The position numbers and the translations under genes were made by a program. From Stentor coeruleus (Eukaryota > Ciliophora > Heterotrichea > Heterotrichida > Stentoridae), in assembly GCA_001970955.1 (NCBI GenBank), contig MPUH01000078.1, positions 52,049 through 116,048 on the forward strand: a DNA stretch of 64,000 nucleotides, in the 5' to 3' direction. Positions 28,272 through 38,298 of this stretch are shown piece after piece. Within the stretch, counting starts at the first letter, position 1, and each line of letters opens with the position of its first letter. The notes beneath the pieces were generated by a model. It was not told where the DNA came from and did not search any database. It worked only from the letters and a program-made list of their open reading frames with translations.

Positions 28272-31200
28272 CTACTGATCTTTTTTCGTCAAGTTCTCTT
28301 CAACTTGATCTTTTTTCGTCAAGTTCTCTTCAGCCTGAACTTTTTTCCCTTTTTCCTTCTTCGCCTCCATTTCTTTACTCTTCATAACAATCAAAGTATC
28401 AACTGGATTGGGGTTAAAAATTTTATTCCAAGTCATAAGGACATAATCAGGAAGTAAAGCTATAATAGGGACAAAGAATATAGCAATCCAAGCTTTAGGC
28501 TTCGACATCAAAGAATAAAATAGTTGATTCAAACCTGGTTGTATAAGTGAGGCAACTGGAGCCATATTAAGTAAAACAATAGTCGCATAATAGACAAAGA
28601 ATCCTCCAATAACACCAATAAGACTATATTTATTCCAATAAGTGCTCATCATAAGCATTTTAAACGTTATGATATGAATAATCAAAGTAAAAGATAATGT
28701 GCTTACCCACCAAAGCCCTGTATCTCTTCCATCAATATCCACAGCTTGTGACATTGCAGCAAAAGGTAAGAAAATAGCTATAAATCCATGCCAAATCGCT
28801 AAAATCATAAATTCCCAGAAAATTTTATATGAAAATAATTGCCTTTTTTGTCCAGCCTGATATGCAACAGGGTATTTAAAAGAGTCCTTAGCATTCAAAT
28901 CCTGTTCTAAAATAAAAGTTAGCATACAAGGCCAACTGGTCCACACAGCATTAAACATCATAGTCAGCATATCTAAAATATAAATCTGCCCACTAAACCC
29001 ATTGAAAAATGCATAGCAAACCTCACAAAACACAACAGCGACATTCTTATAAAAATAATAACAAATAAACAAAGATATCCTTCTATAACCCCATCTTCCA
29101 TGTACCAAAAGAAGTTTTTGTAAATATCTAAACTGACAAAGTGCATAATCTGAAGACTGAACAGCTTGAGCACCTTCTTTACCTGCTATACCAACACCAA
29201 TATGAGCAGATTGTATCATACTAACATCATTAGCCCCATCTCCAATAGCTAAAGTTATCCATGGTCCATATTCTTTAGCAAGTTCAACAACTTGTGCTTT
29301 TTGTGCAGGTGATACTCTACAACATATACATGAATCAGAAAGTATTCCAAGTTTAAAGAAATTTTCCCTATATCCAAATTCTTTATTAAGTGCCATAGCA
29401 AGTGTTGGTCCATCAATGACGATACTAATTTTTTCAGTGACTTGTTTTTTATATGATAAAACTTCATCAACAGTTTTATTAGCAAGTTGGAATTTTATAA
29501 CATAATGGCCGATAAGAGCAGCGAATTCCATTTGACTTTTGGAACTTAAGTCGACTAATGTCATTGATGGTTGGATAAGATTACATGATTTTCCTATTTC
29601 TATTGCAGTTTCTTGTTTATCACCAGTTAACATCCATACACGTATTGATGCTGACATTATGAATTTTATTGCTTCAGGGACACCATCTTGGAGTTTATCT
29701 TCTATTGCTGATGCTCCAACTAGTTTTAGACGCTTTTCAAGTTTTGCCCCATGCTTTTCTAGTTGCTCATCTTTGTCTGCATCCATGGATAAACTGATTT
29801 CATCCCATTGGACTTTCCATTCTTCAAATGTAGACTCTTTAAGCACCCTTTGAGCCATGACTAAAGTTCTTAGACCTTCTAAGGCAAATTTGTGTAGATG
29901 GTCTTCAAGGATTTCAACTTTTGGCTTTTCTTTTGAAGAGAGGAGTGGGATCATGATTGTATCGGCACCTTTGCTCATGAGGATAAGTTTTTTTGTATCT
30001 GGATTACGGACGATTAATGACATACGCTTTCTTGTGGAGTTGTATGGAATTTCAGCGAGGATTTCCCATTCTTTTGATGCACCTAAACATTTGACTTTGA
30101 CTTTTGCATCAGATCTTTCCCAGAACACAAAGTCCATATCAGCACTTCCGTCTACTAATGCTAATTCGTCAGGGGATGAAGCTTGGTATTGTCTTCTTGA
30201 TGGACGTTTAGTATCTTCTGTTGGGAAAACAGTATGACAAACAGCCATTAAATTAAAGAAATCTTTCACTTCATTATAACTCTTATGGTCTTTATTCTTC
30301 ATAATCTCAGCTGGTCTAGTATCTTGACCAACACCAATAATATCCATTCTCCTATCTCCACATCCATAAATTTCCCCACCAATTGAACACTTACGAAATT
30401 CCATAATATTACTAGTCAATGTTCCAGTCTTATCAGTAAACACAAACTCAACTTGTCCAAGTTCTTCAACAAGATCAGATGTTCTACAATTCGCTTTTCT
30501 ATCATCTTGAGCATAATACATATCAATATCATTGTTAATAAAAAACGCAAGTCCTAATTTCACCATTTCAAGTGCAACATACAATGATATAGGAATCAAA
30601 GTTGAATATGCAACAAAAAAAGTTCCAAAGCTCTCAACAACATCCCATAAACTATCAAATTTCTCTAAAACCAAATAACGATGTTTAACACCATCTTTAT
30701 CATTCCAATAATACCCAAACAAAGCAAAAATTAAACAAATGATAAGCTGTAAAATAAAAATTGAATACAAAATCATATTCATTTGCCTTAAAACATTACT
30801 AACTTTTGTTGGTGCTGGCTTTGAATTAAGGACAATTTTCGTTTCAGGCCCAGTATAAACAACAATCCCATAAGCGTATTCTGTGTTTTTTAAAACACAA
30901 CCACGAAGCAAAAGCTGCTTCATACCAAGAGGTTTTGGCCCATTTTCATCTTTTAATGTGCATTTCCATGAGTTTAAGTTTTCATTAGGTAAATCACATT
31001 CAATTATCCCAGAATAACTGGATAATTCAACTTGATCTGATAATGATGCTGTAGATTCTAATGCGATTTTATCTTTAAGATTAGTCTCACCATCAAGGTT
31101 CATTGTATTGACAAATGCAATTCCACGTTTATCGGATGTAGATAATAAAGCTAAGTCAGCTGGGATGGCTCCGTTATCTTTTATGCATAAAATGTCTCCA

Positions 31201-31643
31201 ACTTTAATTTGCTCGCTTGGGATTAAAACTAAGTCTTGTTTGAGTTTATCAAGTTTATGGATAGGACGATTGTTTTCATAGTTGTCTTGTTTGTGACGGA
31301 AATAGTCTTCATATGCTTCTTTGAACATAGTGAAAATTAAGACCATGGCAAAGGTGGCTACCTGAGAAACTGGGTCTTTAGGAGATAAAGGAAGGCAGGT
31401 TACTATGGAAGTTATTAAGAAGTAAATGTTGGCAGCTCGTAAGAACTGCATGAACAAGCTTTTTGGTGCCCAGGTGAGAATAGTGTATTTGGAAGTCTTG
31501 ATTTCATTGTTGATAAAAGGACTTTTTTTCAACTCTTGACCGAAAGTAAACTGTCGGGACTTAGTCTGAGATGAGTTCGTATTTGAATTCTCACCAGGGG
31601 TATTTGGCAGGCGCTGGTAATCTGAATTACTTTGATCCGCCAT
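28272..31643 (-). CDS. P4-type ATPase (phospholipid flippase)
   Basis: 1123 residues, typical P4 length. It moves aminophospholipids from the outer to the cytosolic leaflet, usually with a CDC50 partner (not in this window). Visible elements: two N-terminal membrane helices after SLFMQFLRAANIYFLI, the actuator DGETNLK at about 182, and the P4-specific PISLYVALEMVK in TM4 at about 352. The phosphorylation motif DKTGTLT is at about 404, a nucleotide-binding domain with KGAD follows, and GDGANDVSMIQ is at about 800. Six C-terminal membrane helices span about 860-1080. The tail is charged and ends in two copies of a 10-residue repeat (EENLTKKDQ type) encoded by a 30-nt tandem repeat. No intron. 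Start ATG 31643. Confidence 0.96.
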   Translation of the reverse strand: MADQSNSDYQRLPNTPGENSNTNSSQTKSRQFTFGQELKKSPFINNEIKTSKYTILTWAPKSLFMQFLRAANIYFLITSIVTCLPLSPKDPVSQVATFAMVLIFTMFKEAYEDYFRHKQDNYENNRPIHKLDKLKQDLVLIPSEQIKVGDILCIKDNGAIPADLALLSTSDKRGIAFVNTMNLDGETNLKDKIALESTASLSDQVELSSYSGIIECDLPNENLNSWKCTLKDENGPKPLGMKQLLLRGCVLKNTEYAYGIVVYTGPETKIVLNSKPAPTKVSNVLRQMNMILYSIFILQLIICLIFALFGYYWNDKDGVKHRYLVLEKFDSLWDVVESFGTFFVAYSTLIPISLYVALEMVKLGLAFFINNDIDMYYAQDDRKANCRTSDLVEELGQVEFVFTDKTGTLTSNIMEFRKCSIGGEIYGCGDRRMDIIGVGQDTRPAEIMKNKDHKSYNEVKDFFNLMAVCHTVFPTEDTKRPSRRQYQASSPDELALVDGSADMDFVFWERSDAKVKVKCLGASKEWEILAEIPYNSTRKRMSLIVRNPDTKKLILMSKGADTIMIPLLSSKEKPKVEILEDHLHKFALEGLRTLVMAQRVLKESTFEEWKVQWDEISLSMDADKDEQLEKHGAKLEKRLKLVGASAIEDKLQDGVPEAIKFIMSASIRVWMLTGDKQETAIEIGKSCNLIQPSMTLVDLSSKSQMEFAALIGHYVIKFQLANKTVDEVLSYKKQVTEKISIVIDGPTLAMALNKEFGYRENFFKLGILSDSCICCRVSPAQKAQVVELAKEYGPWITLAIGDGANDVSMIQSAHIGVGIAGKEGAQAVQSSDYALCQFRYLQKLLLVHGRWGYRRISLFICYYFYKNVAVVFCEVCYAFFNGFSGQIYILDMLTMMFNAVWTSWPCMLTFILEQDLNAKDSFKYPVAYQAGQKRQLFSYKIFWEFMILAIWHGFIAIFLPFAAMSQAVDIDGRDTGLWWVSTLSFTLIIHIITFKMLMMSTYWNKYSLIGVIGGFFVYYATIVLLNMAPVASLIQPGLNQLFYSLMSKPKAWIAIFFVPIIALLPDYVLMTWNKIFNPNPVDTLIVMKSKEMEAKKEKGKKVQAEENLTKKDQVEENLTKKDQ
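28275..28334 (-). repeat. 30-nt tandem repeat (2 copies) at a gene's 3' end
   Basis: Two 30-nt units (28275-28304 and 28305-28334) differ at only two positions and encode the last 20 residues of the P4-ATPase. The repeat keeps the reading frame, so it looks like a recent in-frame duplication in a disordered cytosolic tail. Confidence 0.9.
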
Positions 31644-32213
31644 TAATTTTATCTGCTTAAATACTTTTTGCTTATTTTTTGTTTATATTGGTATAAAAGG
31701 TACCCTTGAGGTTATAAAGGTATAAAAGATTGAATTTATGGACTGTGCTTTTTTTTGTTGGATGATTTTAGAAAATTTTGATATTAGAGTTTAGAAAAGT
31801 GGGAATAAAAGGTATAATTAAGATTTTTTGATTTTGGTTTGTTTTTATATGAAGAGTTAGGAAATAATAGGAAAATGCTGGAGAGATTATTTCGAGAATG
31901 ATAAAGGATGATTTTTTGAGGTCATTTTTGGAATAGATGGATTTTATAGGAGAGTTGTTTAAATGGGTATTGAATGTGTTTTTTAATTATGGGGTATTAA
32001 GTTGGTTGATTTATTAGATAATTATTTGATATAAAGGTTATTTGATTTTGATATGAGGTTTTAAAGATCTTGCTATGTTATGTGAAATTTTTAATAGATT
32101 TTTGAAATGAGCATATTTGTTGAAGGAAATATTTACAAAATATATTATTCACAGATTTTTATTCGAATATATAATTTGCTACCTGCTAAAAATTACACTT
32201 AAACCTCCGAATT

Positions 32214-32360
32214 AATTTTTCTAAATCAATCTCCCAACTTAATTTAATAGAATAATATTAACTAGCTTTATTTAATTAGTTTTAAANAATTTTTCTAAAT
32301 CAATCTCCCAACTTAATTTAATAGAATAATATTAACTAGCTTTATTTAATTAGTTTTAAA
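32214..32360. repeat. 73-bp direct repeat on both sides of an N
   Basis: Bases 32214-32286 and 32288-32360 are identical, separated only by the undetermined base at 32287. This is the signature of an unclosed overlap between two contigs, so it is probably an assembly artefact rather than a biological tandem duplication. Confidence 0.9.
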
Positions 32361-32559
32361 CATATAATATGATTAAATTCTTAAGACTTGAAAAAATCTT
32401 AATCTTATCCTATAAAAATATTTCCATACAAAATTTTTGTTATAAGTTACAATAAAAATATGCAAAGATAATATTTTAACATTTTTTTTTCTCATCCCCT
32501 TCACTGTAAATTCATAATTTAAAGGACAAGTAAATATAAAATCTAAATAAAAATTTTTA

Positions 32560-32669
32560 TTTGAAAGCACAAGATTCCAAGCGGTCTCATACCCAAGTAT
32601 TATCCTTGTGCCTCTTAACTTCAGAGTTAGAATTTTATCTAGTGCTTAAGGTATAATATGGCAGACAAT
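32560..32669 (-). pseudogene. Degenerate 5S rRNA copy
   Basis: Read on the minus strand, this aligns along its whole length with the intact 5S gene at 38166-38284. It keeps blocks such as AACTCTGAAGTTAAG, ACTTGGGT, GAGACCGC and CTTGTGCT, but has many substitutions and is about 9 nt shorter. The 3' strand of the terminal helix (TTCAAAT instead of GACAACT) no longer pairs fully, and no long T-run follows. It should not make functional 5S RNA. This is either an old insertion or an ancestral copy that decayed. Confidence 0.85.
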
Positions 32670-34302
32670 AATAATTAATCTTTATAAACTACTTTTCATA
32701 CTATGTTTTTCATTTCTCACCTTGCCTGATATTATGCTGTGAAATCAGCGCAGTTTTTTATTAGTAATTATAAAAAACTAATCTAAATATCTTAAATAAC
32801 ACCTTAAATATCAAATTTAATCATAACAAAAATAAAGGGAAATTTTTTTTTTCAGTATAGCTAGAGATAAAAGTAAGATATAAAGAACTTTTAAGAATAA
32901 ATCATAAGGTTTTCTCTATAAAAATATTAAAAAAAACACATAAAAATTGTAAATACAAAAAATACTGTGAAATCTTTGCATTACATGGTCACACTATATG
33001 AAATTAGCTTTGAGTTTTCTATACTTATACCAATATATCAGAGAATATTTTTTCTTTCATAATCTAAGTGATTATTTTTAATCTTACTTAAATTATTATC
33101 TTTTTGTGCTTCTATGATTTGTGTGGGCTTATTATAGGATTGCGACATTTTTCTTTCTGACGTCAGAATTAGGATTGATATCTTTTCGAGTTTTGAATAT
33201 GGCTGAAACAATATAGATACTCATTGATCATGCTTTAATATCATATCTTAAAACAACTCAAGACAATGAGATTAATTGTGTAATTTGCTCAGTGTAAAAC
33301 ACAATCATAGAATCAAAAGCAATCTTAATAGTTTTTGAAGAATAAAATGATCAGTTTATGATGAAAATTGTGTTAAAAAAACTATATATTACATCAAAAA
33401 GACATCAAGTGAAAATTTGAATTGAGATGAGGCAGGATAATATTTTGCCTAAAATGGTTCACTCTATACTATATATTTTTTGCATGTAAATATATTTAAA
33501 AATATATAAAACTGACTGTTATTTATCATTAAGATTGTAGTGGGAATAGATAAAAAATATTTTCAAAAAAAAATTTACTAAAAAGCTCATACTTATTTTA
33601 CATCGATTTTAGTATAAAAATAATATGCTATGAATCAATTTTGATGAAACGCGATTTGAATAGGAAGCAAAGAGCAGGTTGACATATTGGTTATAAAAGT
33701 ACATCAAGAATTAAAGGAATCTAAACTACTAGATATGGAAAAACAATAAGGTTTTATTGATAATAACAGCAAATGGTTAAAAGTTTCCTGTTATGATAAT
33801 TTTTCAAGATGATAATAGAATGATATTATACTGAGTAGAATAATACAATCAAGTATGCGCCTGTGGTTTAAAGCTTTTATCTTTAAATAGAAAATATGCG
33901 ATTTATAATATCACTACTTTATTTATCAGAAAAAGTTCTTAAATCTTAACTCTTATATTATCATATCTTCAAAGATAATCTTGAACATAGTATTTTATTA
34001 AAAACCTTTTGCATATACATCATTAATTATCATATGCCCAAGTTGATTTTAAATAAAATAGCCATTAATATCCAAAAAGTATCCCTATTTATCATTATCG
34101 ACAAGAACCTATCTTCAAAAGCTAGCAATAAAATCCATAATCCTCTACCCTATTTCATCTCCCAATACCTATCAAAACATTCTACAAAGAATACTTCATC
34201 CTTCCTCAAGTAAAACAGTTTTAACAAGAAAATAAAAAAAATACTACTTTTAAACTAAATCATCTAAGTTAATTAGTTATGTCAAATTACATTGAAAAAG
34301 CT

Positions 34303-34824
34303 TTAAAACTCTAAATAAGAGAAAACAAATAAGTTTTCATAGAACGGGGATGTTTCTTTACAATCATCATAAGTATTTTCATAAGTATCCGTTTTATCAG
34401 AAGGTTTAGTCTCTTCAGACTTTAACGAAGTAGAAACACTACTGCTTTGTGTAATCTCTCGACATATCTCATCAAATATTAACTCTCCAGGTTTTGGAAC
34501 TTCTTCAATACTCACATTTTCCTTAGATGAAGACATTCTTCTATCAGTTCGAATATGTGATCTTTCATGCACTTTCATATTACTACCTTGAGAAAATCTC
34601 TTTCCACACCCAGGAACTCTACATATAAAAGGTTTATCTCCACTATGAACTCGCAAATGTGTTTTTAAATTGTAATCAAGAGAAAAGAGTTTGTGGCAAT
34701 ATGTGCATTTGAAAGGTTTTTCTTTAGTATGGACTAAAGAATGCCTAGCAAGTTTTGATTTGTCTAAAAAAGTCTTTTCACATATTTCACATGTAAAGTT
34801 CTTTCCTATGGTGCTGTTATTCAT
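34303..34824 (-). CDS. C2H2 zinc-finger protein (three fingers)
   Basis: 173 residues. Three tandem C2H2 fingers occupy about 11-92: FTCEICEKTFLDKSKLARHSLVH, then FKCTYCHKLFSLDYNLKTHLRVH, then FICRVPGCGKRF...HERSH. They are joined by TGEKP-like linkers (TKEKP, SGDKP). The third finger has the longer C-x4-C spacing seen in YY1/TFIIIA-like fingers. The C-terminal half is acidic and Ser-rich, a possible activation or interaction region. It probably binds DNA as a transcription factor (family inference). The start codon at 34824 lies only 10 bp from the divergent NEMF start; an in-frame TAA just upstream rules out a longer N-terminus on an unspliced transcript. Confidence 0.9.
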   Translation of the reverse strand: MNNSTIGKNFTCEICEKTFLDKSKLARHSLVHTKEKPFKCTYCHKLFSLDYNLKTHLRVHSGDKPFICRVPGCGKRFSQGSNMKVHERSHIRTDRRMSSSKENVSIEEVPKPGELIFDEICREITQSSSVSTSLKSEETKPSDKTDTYENTYDDCKETSPFYENLFVFSYLEF

Positions 34825-34834
34825 AATTATTTAT

Positions 34835-37684
34835 ATGAAAAGTCGAATGTCATCTGTTGATATACGGGCTGAGGTGAAAGAGCTTCAAAGCCTTGTAGGT
34901 CTTCGCCTAGCTAATGTTTATGACCTCTCACCAAAACTTTTCATTTTCAAGTTGTCAAAACCGGACTCTAAAGCTCATTTGCTTATGGAACCTGGGATAC
35001 GATTGCATACGACAAGTTTTGCTAGAGAAAAACCCCAAGCGCCATCACCATTTATAGCTAAGCTCCGAAAGCATTTAAGGGCAAGAAGATTAATAAAAAT
35101 AGAACAACTTGGTATTGATCGTGTTATAGACTTTGCATTTACTTCAGGAGAAGAAACTTTTCATATCATTCTCGAACTCTATGCACAAGGAAATCTACTT
35201 TTCACAGACCAGAACTATATGATCCTAGCTTTACTAAGGAGTCACACATTTGAAGAAGAAGTAAAATATGCTAAAGGCGAAATCTATCCTTTTTTGCATG
35301 CAGCCGGATTAACTTTTGTTGATATTATCGACAGGACTGATCTTGAAGTTAAGTTACAAAATTTACTTGGTAATACCGAAAGAATGAAAAAAGGTATGAA
35401 TCTAAAACAAATTTTAACAAACATTGAGCCTTATATGCATTTTCCTTTTGCTGAACATTGTTTAAAACTAGCAGGGTTTACTGGATTTAATAAGAAAGTT
35501 GAGAATATTAATTTTGAAATGCTTGTTAAAGCTATTGAAATCGCTCATGAAATTGTTAATATGATAGACAGAGGGGAAAGTAAAGGAGTTTTAACTTTTG
35601 ATATAAAAGGAGAGGTTAAGAATTATATGGAGTTTTCACCTATAGCTTTTGCTCAGTATAATGCTGAGAAAATTGAGATTTTGGATAATTTTGACAAAGC
35701 GGTGGATTTGTTTTTTTCAGTTGTTGAAAAACAAAAATCTGATGTTAATCAGGAGAAACAAGAAAAGGAAATATGGAAGAAAAAAAATAAAATTGAAGAA
35801 GATCAGGAGAGAAGGCTTAAAGCATTACAGGATGATCAGATAAGTTCAGAAAGGAAAGCTAGGGTGATTGAGAATTATATTTTTGAACTTGATAGTCTTT
35901 TTACAATTTTGAAAAACTGCCTTGCTACAGGTGTTAACTGGAATGAGTTGTTTAGAATGATTATCGAAGAAAAGCACCGCGGCAACCCCTATGCAAAAAT
36001 AGTAAAAAAACTAAAACTTGAAAAAAACCTTGTAGAAGTTTGTCTTACAGATCCTGAGAACGAAGAAGACTTAACAATAGAAGTCGATATAACGAAAAAC
36101 GCATTTCAAAACACACGCGAATATTACGACAACAAACGTGCTTCAGCAGTAAAAGAAGTTAAAACCAAAGATCACATTGAAAAAGTAGTCAAAGAAGCTG
36201 ATAAAAAAGCTCAAATCGAGCTTCAAAAACAGCAAATGAAACTAGGCACAGGTGTTAGAGTAATCCGTAAAGTATATTGGTGGGAGAAGTTTAATTGGTT
36301 TATATCATCAGAAAATTATCTTATAATATCAGGCAAAGATGCTCAACAAAACGAAATGATAGTTAAAAAATACATGAAAAAAGGAGATGTTTATGTCCAT
36401 GCTGACTGTCATGGCGCTAGTAGCACAATAATAAAAAATCCAACACTTGCAACTGTCCCTCAAAAAACCTTAGAAGAAGCTGGAACTTTTTGTGTATGTC
36501 TAAGCTCAGCTTGGAATAATAAAATAATCCAATCAGCATGGTGGGTTTATTCTCATCAAGTATCAAAAACAGCACCAACTGGACTTTATTTATCTGTTGG
36601 GAGTTTTATGATAAGAGGGAAAAAAAATTTCTTACACCCATCTAAACTGGAAATGTCAATTGTTTTACTTTTCAAACTTGATGAAAATTCATTAATTCAT
36701 CATATTGGGGAAAGAGTTACACAAGAAGTTCTTAATACTTTAGATGTTATACCTGAGGGTATAGAAAATGATGAGGAATGGACTATTAGCAACCCAAATT
36801 TTGAGAAAAAAACACAGCAAGGGGGGAAAAAGCCTCAGAAAAAAGGTAAGGAAGTTGAAAATGAAAAAAGAAAAGAAAAAGAAGTTGAAAAGGAAAAGGA
36901 AAAAGAAAAAGAAAAAGGTAAGGAAAAAAGTAAAAATAAAGGTGAGAATGTTAAAAATGAACCTGTCGAACAGGAAAAATCTGAGACTAAAAATAAGCCA
37001 CTTACTGCTCGACAGGCTAAGAAACTAAAGAAAATCAAAGAAAAATATGCTTTTCAGACTGAAGAAGAAAAACAGGCAAGACTTAAATTACTAGGGTCAA
37101 AAGAAGTGAAATTCGCCCATATGATAGAAAAACAACCTGAAGACAAGCAAAATAAAGCTGAAGATATTGAGGAAGAAGAAGAAGAAGATAAAGATAACGA
37201 GTTACTAGAAGATGAAGAAGAAGATAAGAAAAAAGAATCAGAATCTGAAGATAGCGAAAACAATAAAGACAATGAAGAAATAGAGAAAAAATTAGAAGAA
37301 AAGAAGCAAATAAAGCATATATTAGATGAAGAAAATATATTAGGTGAAGAAGAGATGAAAGCTTTAACTGAAACTGATTCCCTAACTGGACAACCAATTA
37401 AAGATGATGTCCTTTTGTTTTGTGTTCCAATGTGTGCACCTCATATTGCAACAAATTCATATAAATACAGAATCAAACTCATACCTGGAGGGTTGAAAAA
37501 AGGAAAAGCAGTTGGGTTGATGACTTGTACTTGGTTGAATATGGATGGAGCATTTGATATTGAGAAACAGCTTATAAAAAATATGAATGAAACAGATTTA
37601 ATTAGTGTATTGCCTGGGAAAGTTAGTATTGCTACTGCTGCAGTGAAAAAAGTCCAACAGGCTAGCAAAAAGAAGAAAAATTAA
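34835..37684 (+). CDS. NEMF: NEMF/Rqc2 ribosome quality-control factor
   Basis: 949 residues from ATG 34835. Rqc2/NEMF binds stalled 60S subunits with peptidyl-tRNA, recruits the Listerin ligase and adds C-terminal (CAT/alanine) tails. The N-terminal NFACT-N domain is clear: MKSRMSSVDIRAEVKEL with Asp9, GIRLHTTSF, and LGIDRVIDF with Asp95-Arg96. These match yeast Rqc2 D9, D98 and R99, needed for tailing, so tailing activity is expected. A coiled-coil middle follows at about 310-360. An NFACT-R-like domain spans about 475-620 (KVYWWEKFNWFISSENYLIISGKDAQQNE). About 640-860 is Lys/Glu-rich low complexity. The C-terminal DUF3441-type domain ends the protein (VLLFCVPMCAPH). Earlier in-frame Met codons lie inside the zinc-finger gene and are unlikely starts. 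Confidence 0.95.
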   Translation: MKSRMSSVDIRAEVKELQSLVGLRLANVYDLSPKLFIFKLSKPDSKAHLLMEPGIRLHTTSFAREKPQAPSPFIAKLRKHLRARRLIKIEQLGIDRVIDFAFTSGEETFHIILELYAQGNLLFTDQNYMILALLRSHTFEEEVKYAKGEIYPFLHAAGLTFVDIIDRTDLEVKLQNLLGNTERMKKGMNLKQILTNIEPYMHFPFAEHCLKLAGFTGFNKKVENINFEMLVKAIEIAHEIVNMIDRGESKGVLTFDIKGEVKNYMEFSPIAFAQYNAEKIEILDNFDKAVDLFFSVVEKQKSDVNQEKQEKEIWKKKNKIEEDQERRLKALQDDQISSERKARVIENYIFELDSLFTILKNCLATGVNWNELFRMIIEEKHRGNPYAKIVKKLKLEKNLVEVCLTDPENEEDLTIEVDITKNAFQNTREYYDNKRASAVKEVKTKDHIEKVVKEADKKAQIELQKQQMKLGTGVRVIRKVYWWEKFNWFISSENYLIISGKDAQQNEMIVKKYMKKGDVYVHADCHGASSTIIKNPTLATVPQKTLEEAGTFCVCLSSAWNNKIIQSAWWVYSHQVSKTAPTGLYLSVGSFMIRGKKNFLHPSKLEMSIVLLFKLDENSLIHHIGERVTQEVLNTLDVIPEGIENDEEWTISNPNFEKKTQQGGKKPQKKGKEVENEKRKEKEVEKEKEKEKEKGKEKSKNKGENVKNEPVEQEKSETKNKPLTARQAKKLKKIKEKYAFQTEEEKQARLKLLGSKEVKFAHMIEKQPEDKQNKAEDIEEEEEEDKDNELLEDEEEDKKKESESEDSENNKDNEEIEKKLEEKKQIKHILDEENILGEEEMKALTETDSLTGQPIKDDVLLFCVPMCAPHIATNSYKYRIKLIPGGLKKGKAVGLMTCTWLNMDGAFDIEKQLIKNMNETDLISVLPGKVSIATAAVKKVQQASKKKKN

Positions 37685-38165
37685 ATCAACTTAGATAAAT
37701 AATAGTAGTTTATGTTAATGCATTGGAGTATAATTTTTTTTACCATCGCGACTGTAATTTCTTAAATCAAATCAAAACTAATAAAAGCCAAAATTCGAAG
37801 CTCATAATCTTATTGTCAAAATCAAAATTCTTAAAAACAACTTAGCTTACATAAAAAAAACTATTTCTTTAAGATTCTTTTTTAATTGACTATATTGTTT
37901 AAGAAGTTAGAATCTAATTTTTTTGAATAAGAGTTGGAAATGCATATTTAAATTTATAAACTTATTTGCAATAAGAAGGAATTAAGTGAATTTCTGCAGC
38001 AAGCAAATTTTTATTGAATTTATATAAAATGAAAATGCAGCATAGTTTATATGGAAAAAATAATAATAAGAATGTGAGACTTTGATATAGAAAATAGTAT
38101 CATATAAAATTGCATAGAAAAGTGATAATTTCGATGTATTTAAGCCAATATTAAAGTTATATATT
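37685..38165. other. Intergenic, NEMF 3' flank to 5S gene
   Basis: 481 bp of AT-rich sequence between the NEMF stop and the 5S rRNA gene. No other feature recognised. A minus-strand frame here runs into the 5S gene and is an artefact. Confidence 0.6.
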
Positions 38166-38284
38166 GTTGTCGGCCATACTATGCCTAAAGCACCAGATCC
38201 CATCCGAACTCTGAAGTTAAGCGGCATAAGGCAAGGTTAGTACTTGGGTGGGAGACCGCCAGGGAATCCCTTGTGCTGACAACT
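38166..38284 (+). rRNA. 5S rRNA: 5S ribosomal RNA
   Basis: About 119 nt. The ends form the terminal helix (GTTGTCGGC at the 5' end with GCTGACAAC at the 3' end). The body follows eukaryotic 5S throughout: GGCCATACTATGCC, GATCCCATCCGAACTCTGAAG (loop B/helix III), and GTTAGTACTTGGGTGGGAGACCGCC, which contains the internal control region bound by TFIIIA. It is transcribed by RNA polymerase III and assembles with uL5 and uL18. A run of ten T follows four bases after the end. It is a single copy here rather than a tandem array. Confidence 0.97.
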
Positions 38285-38288
38285 AAGC

Positions 38289-38298
38289 TTTTTTTTTT
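38289..38298 (+). terminator. RNA polymerase III terminator of the 5S gene
   Basis: Ten consecutive T on the non-template strand immediately downstream of the 5S gene, the standard Pol III termination signal. Confidence 0.93.

Larger units (their letters stand above)
31644..34302. other. Largest gene-poor region of the window
   Basis: About 2.66 kb, very AT-rich. It holds a 73-bp direct duplication flanking a single N and a degenerate 5S rRNA copy, listed separately. A 30-codon minus-strand frame near 33140-33230 looks faintly coding but has no recognisable product. No intact gene, tRNA or snRNA found. Confidence 0.6.

Noticed and set aside
37982-38227. 81-codon minus-strand frame
   Set aside because: It runs antisense through the 5' half of the 5S rRNA gene.
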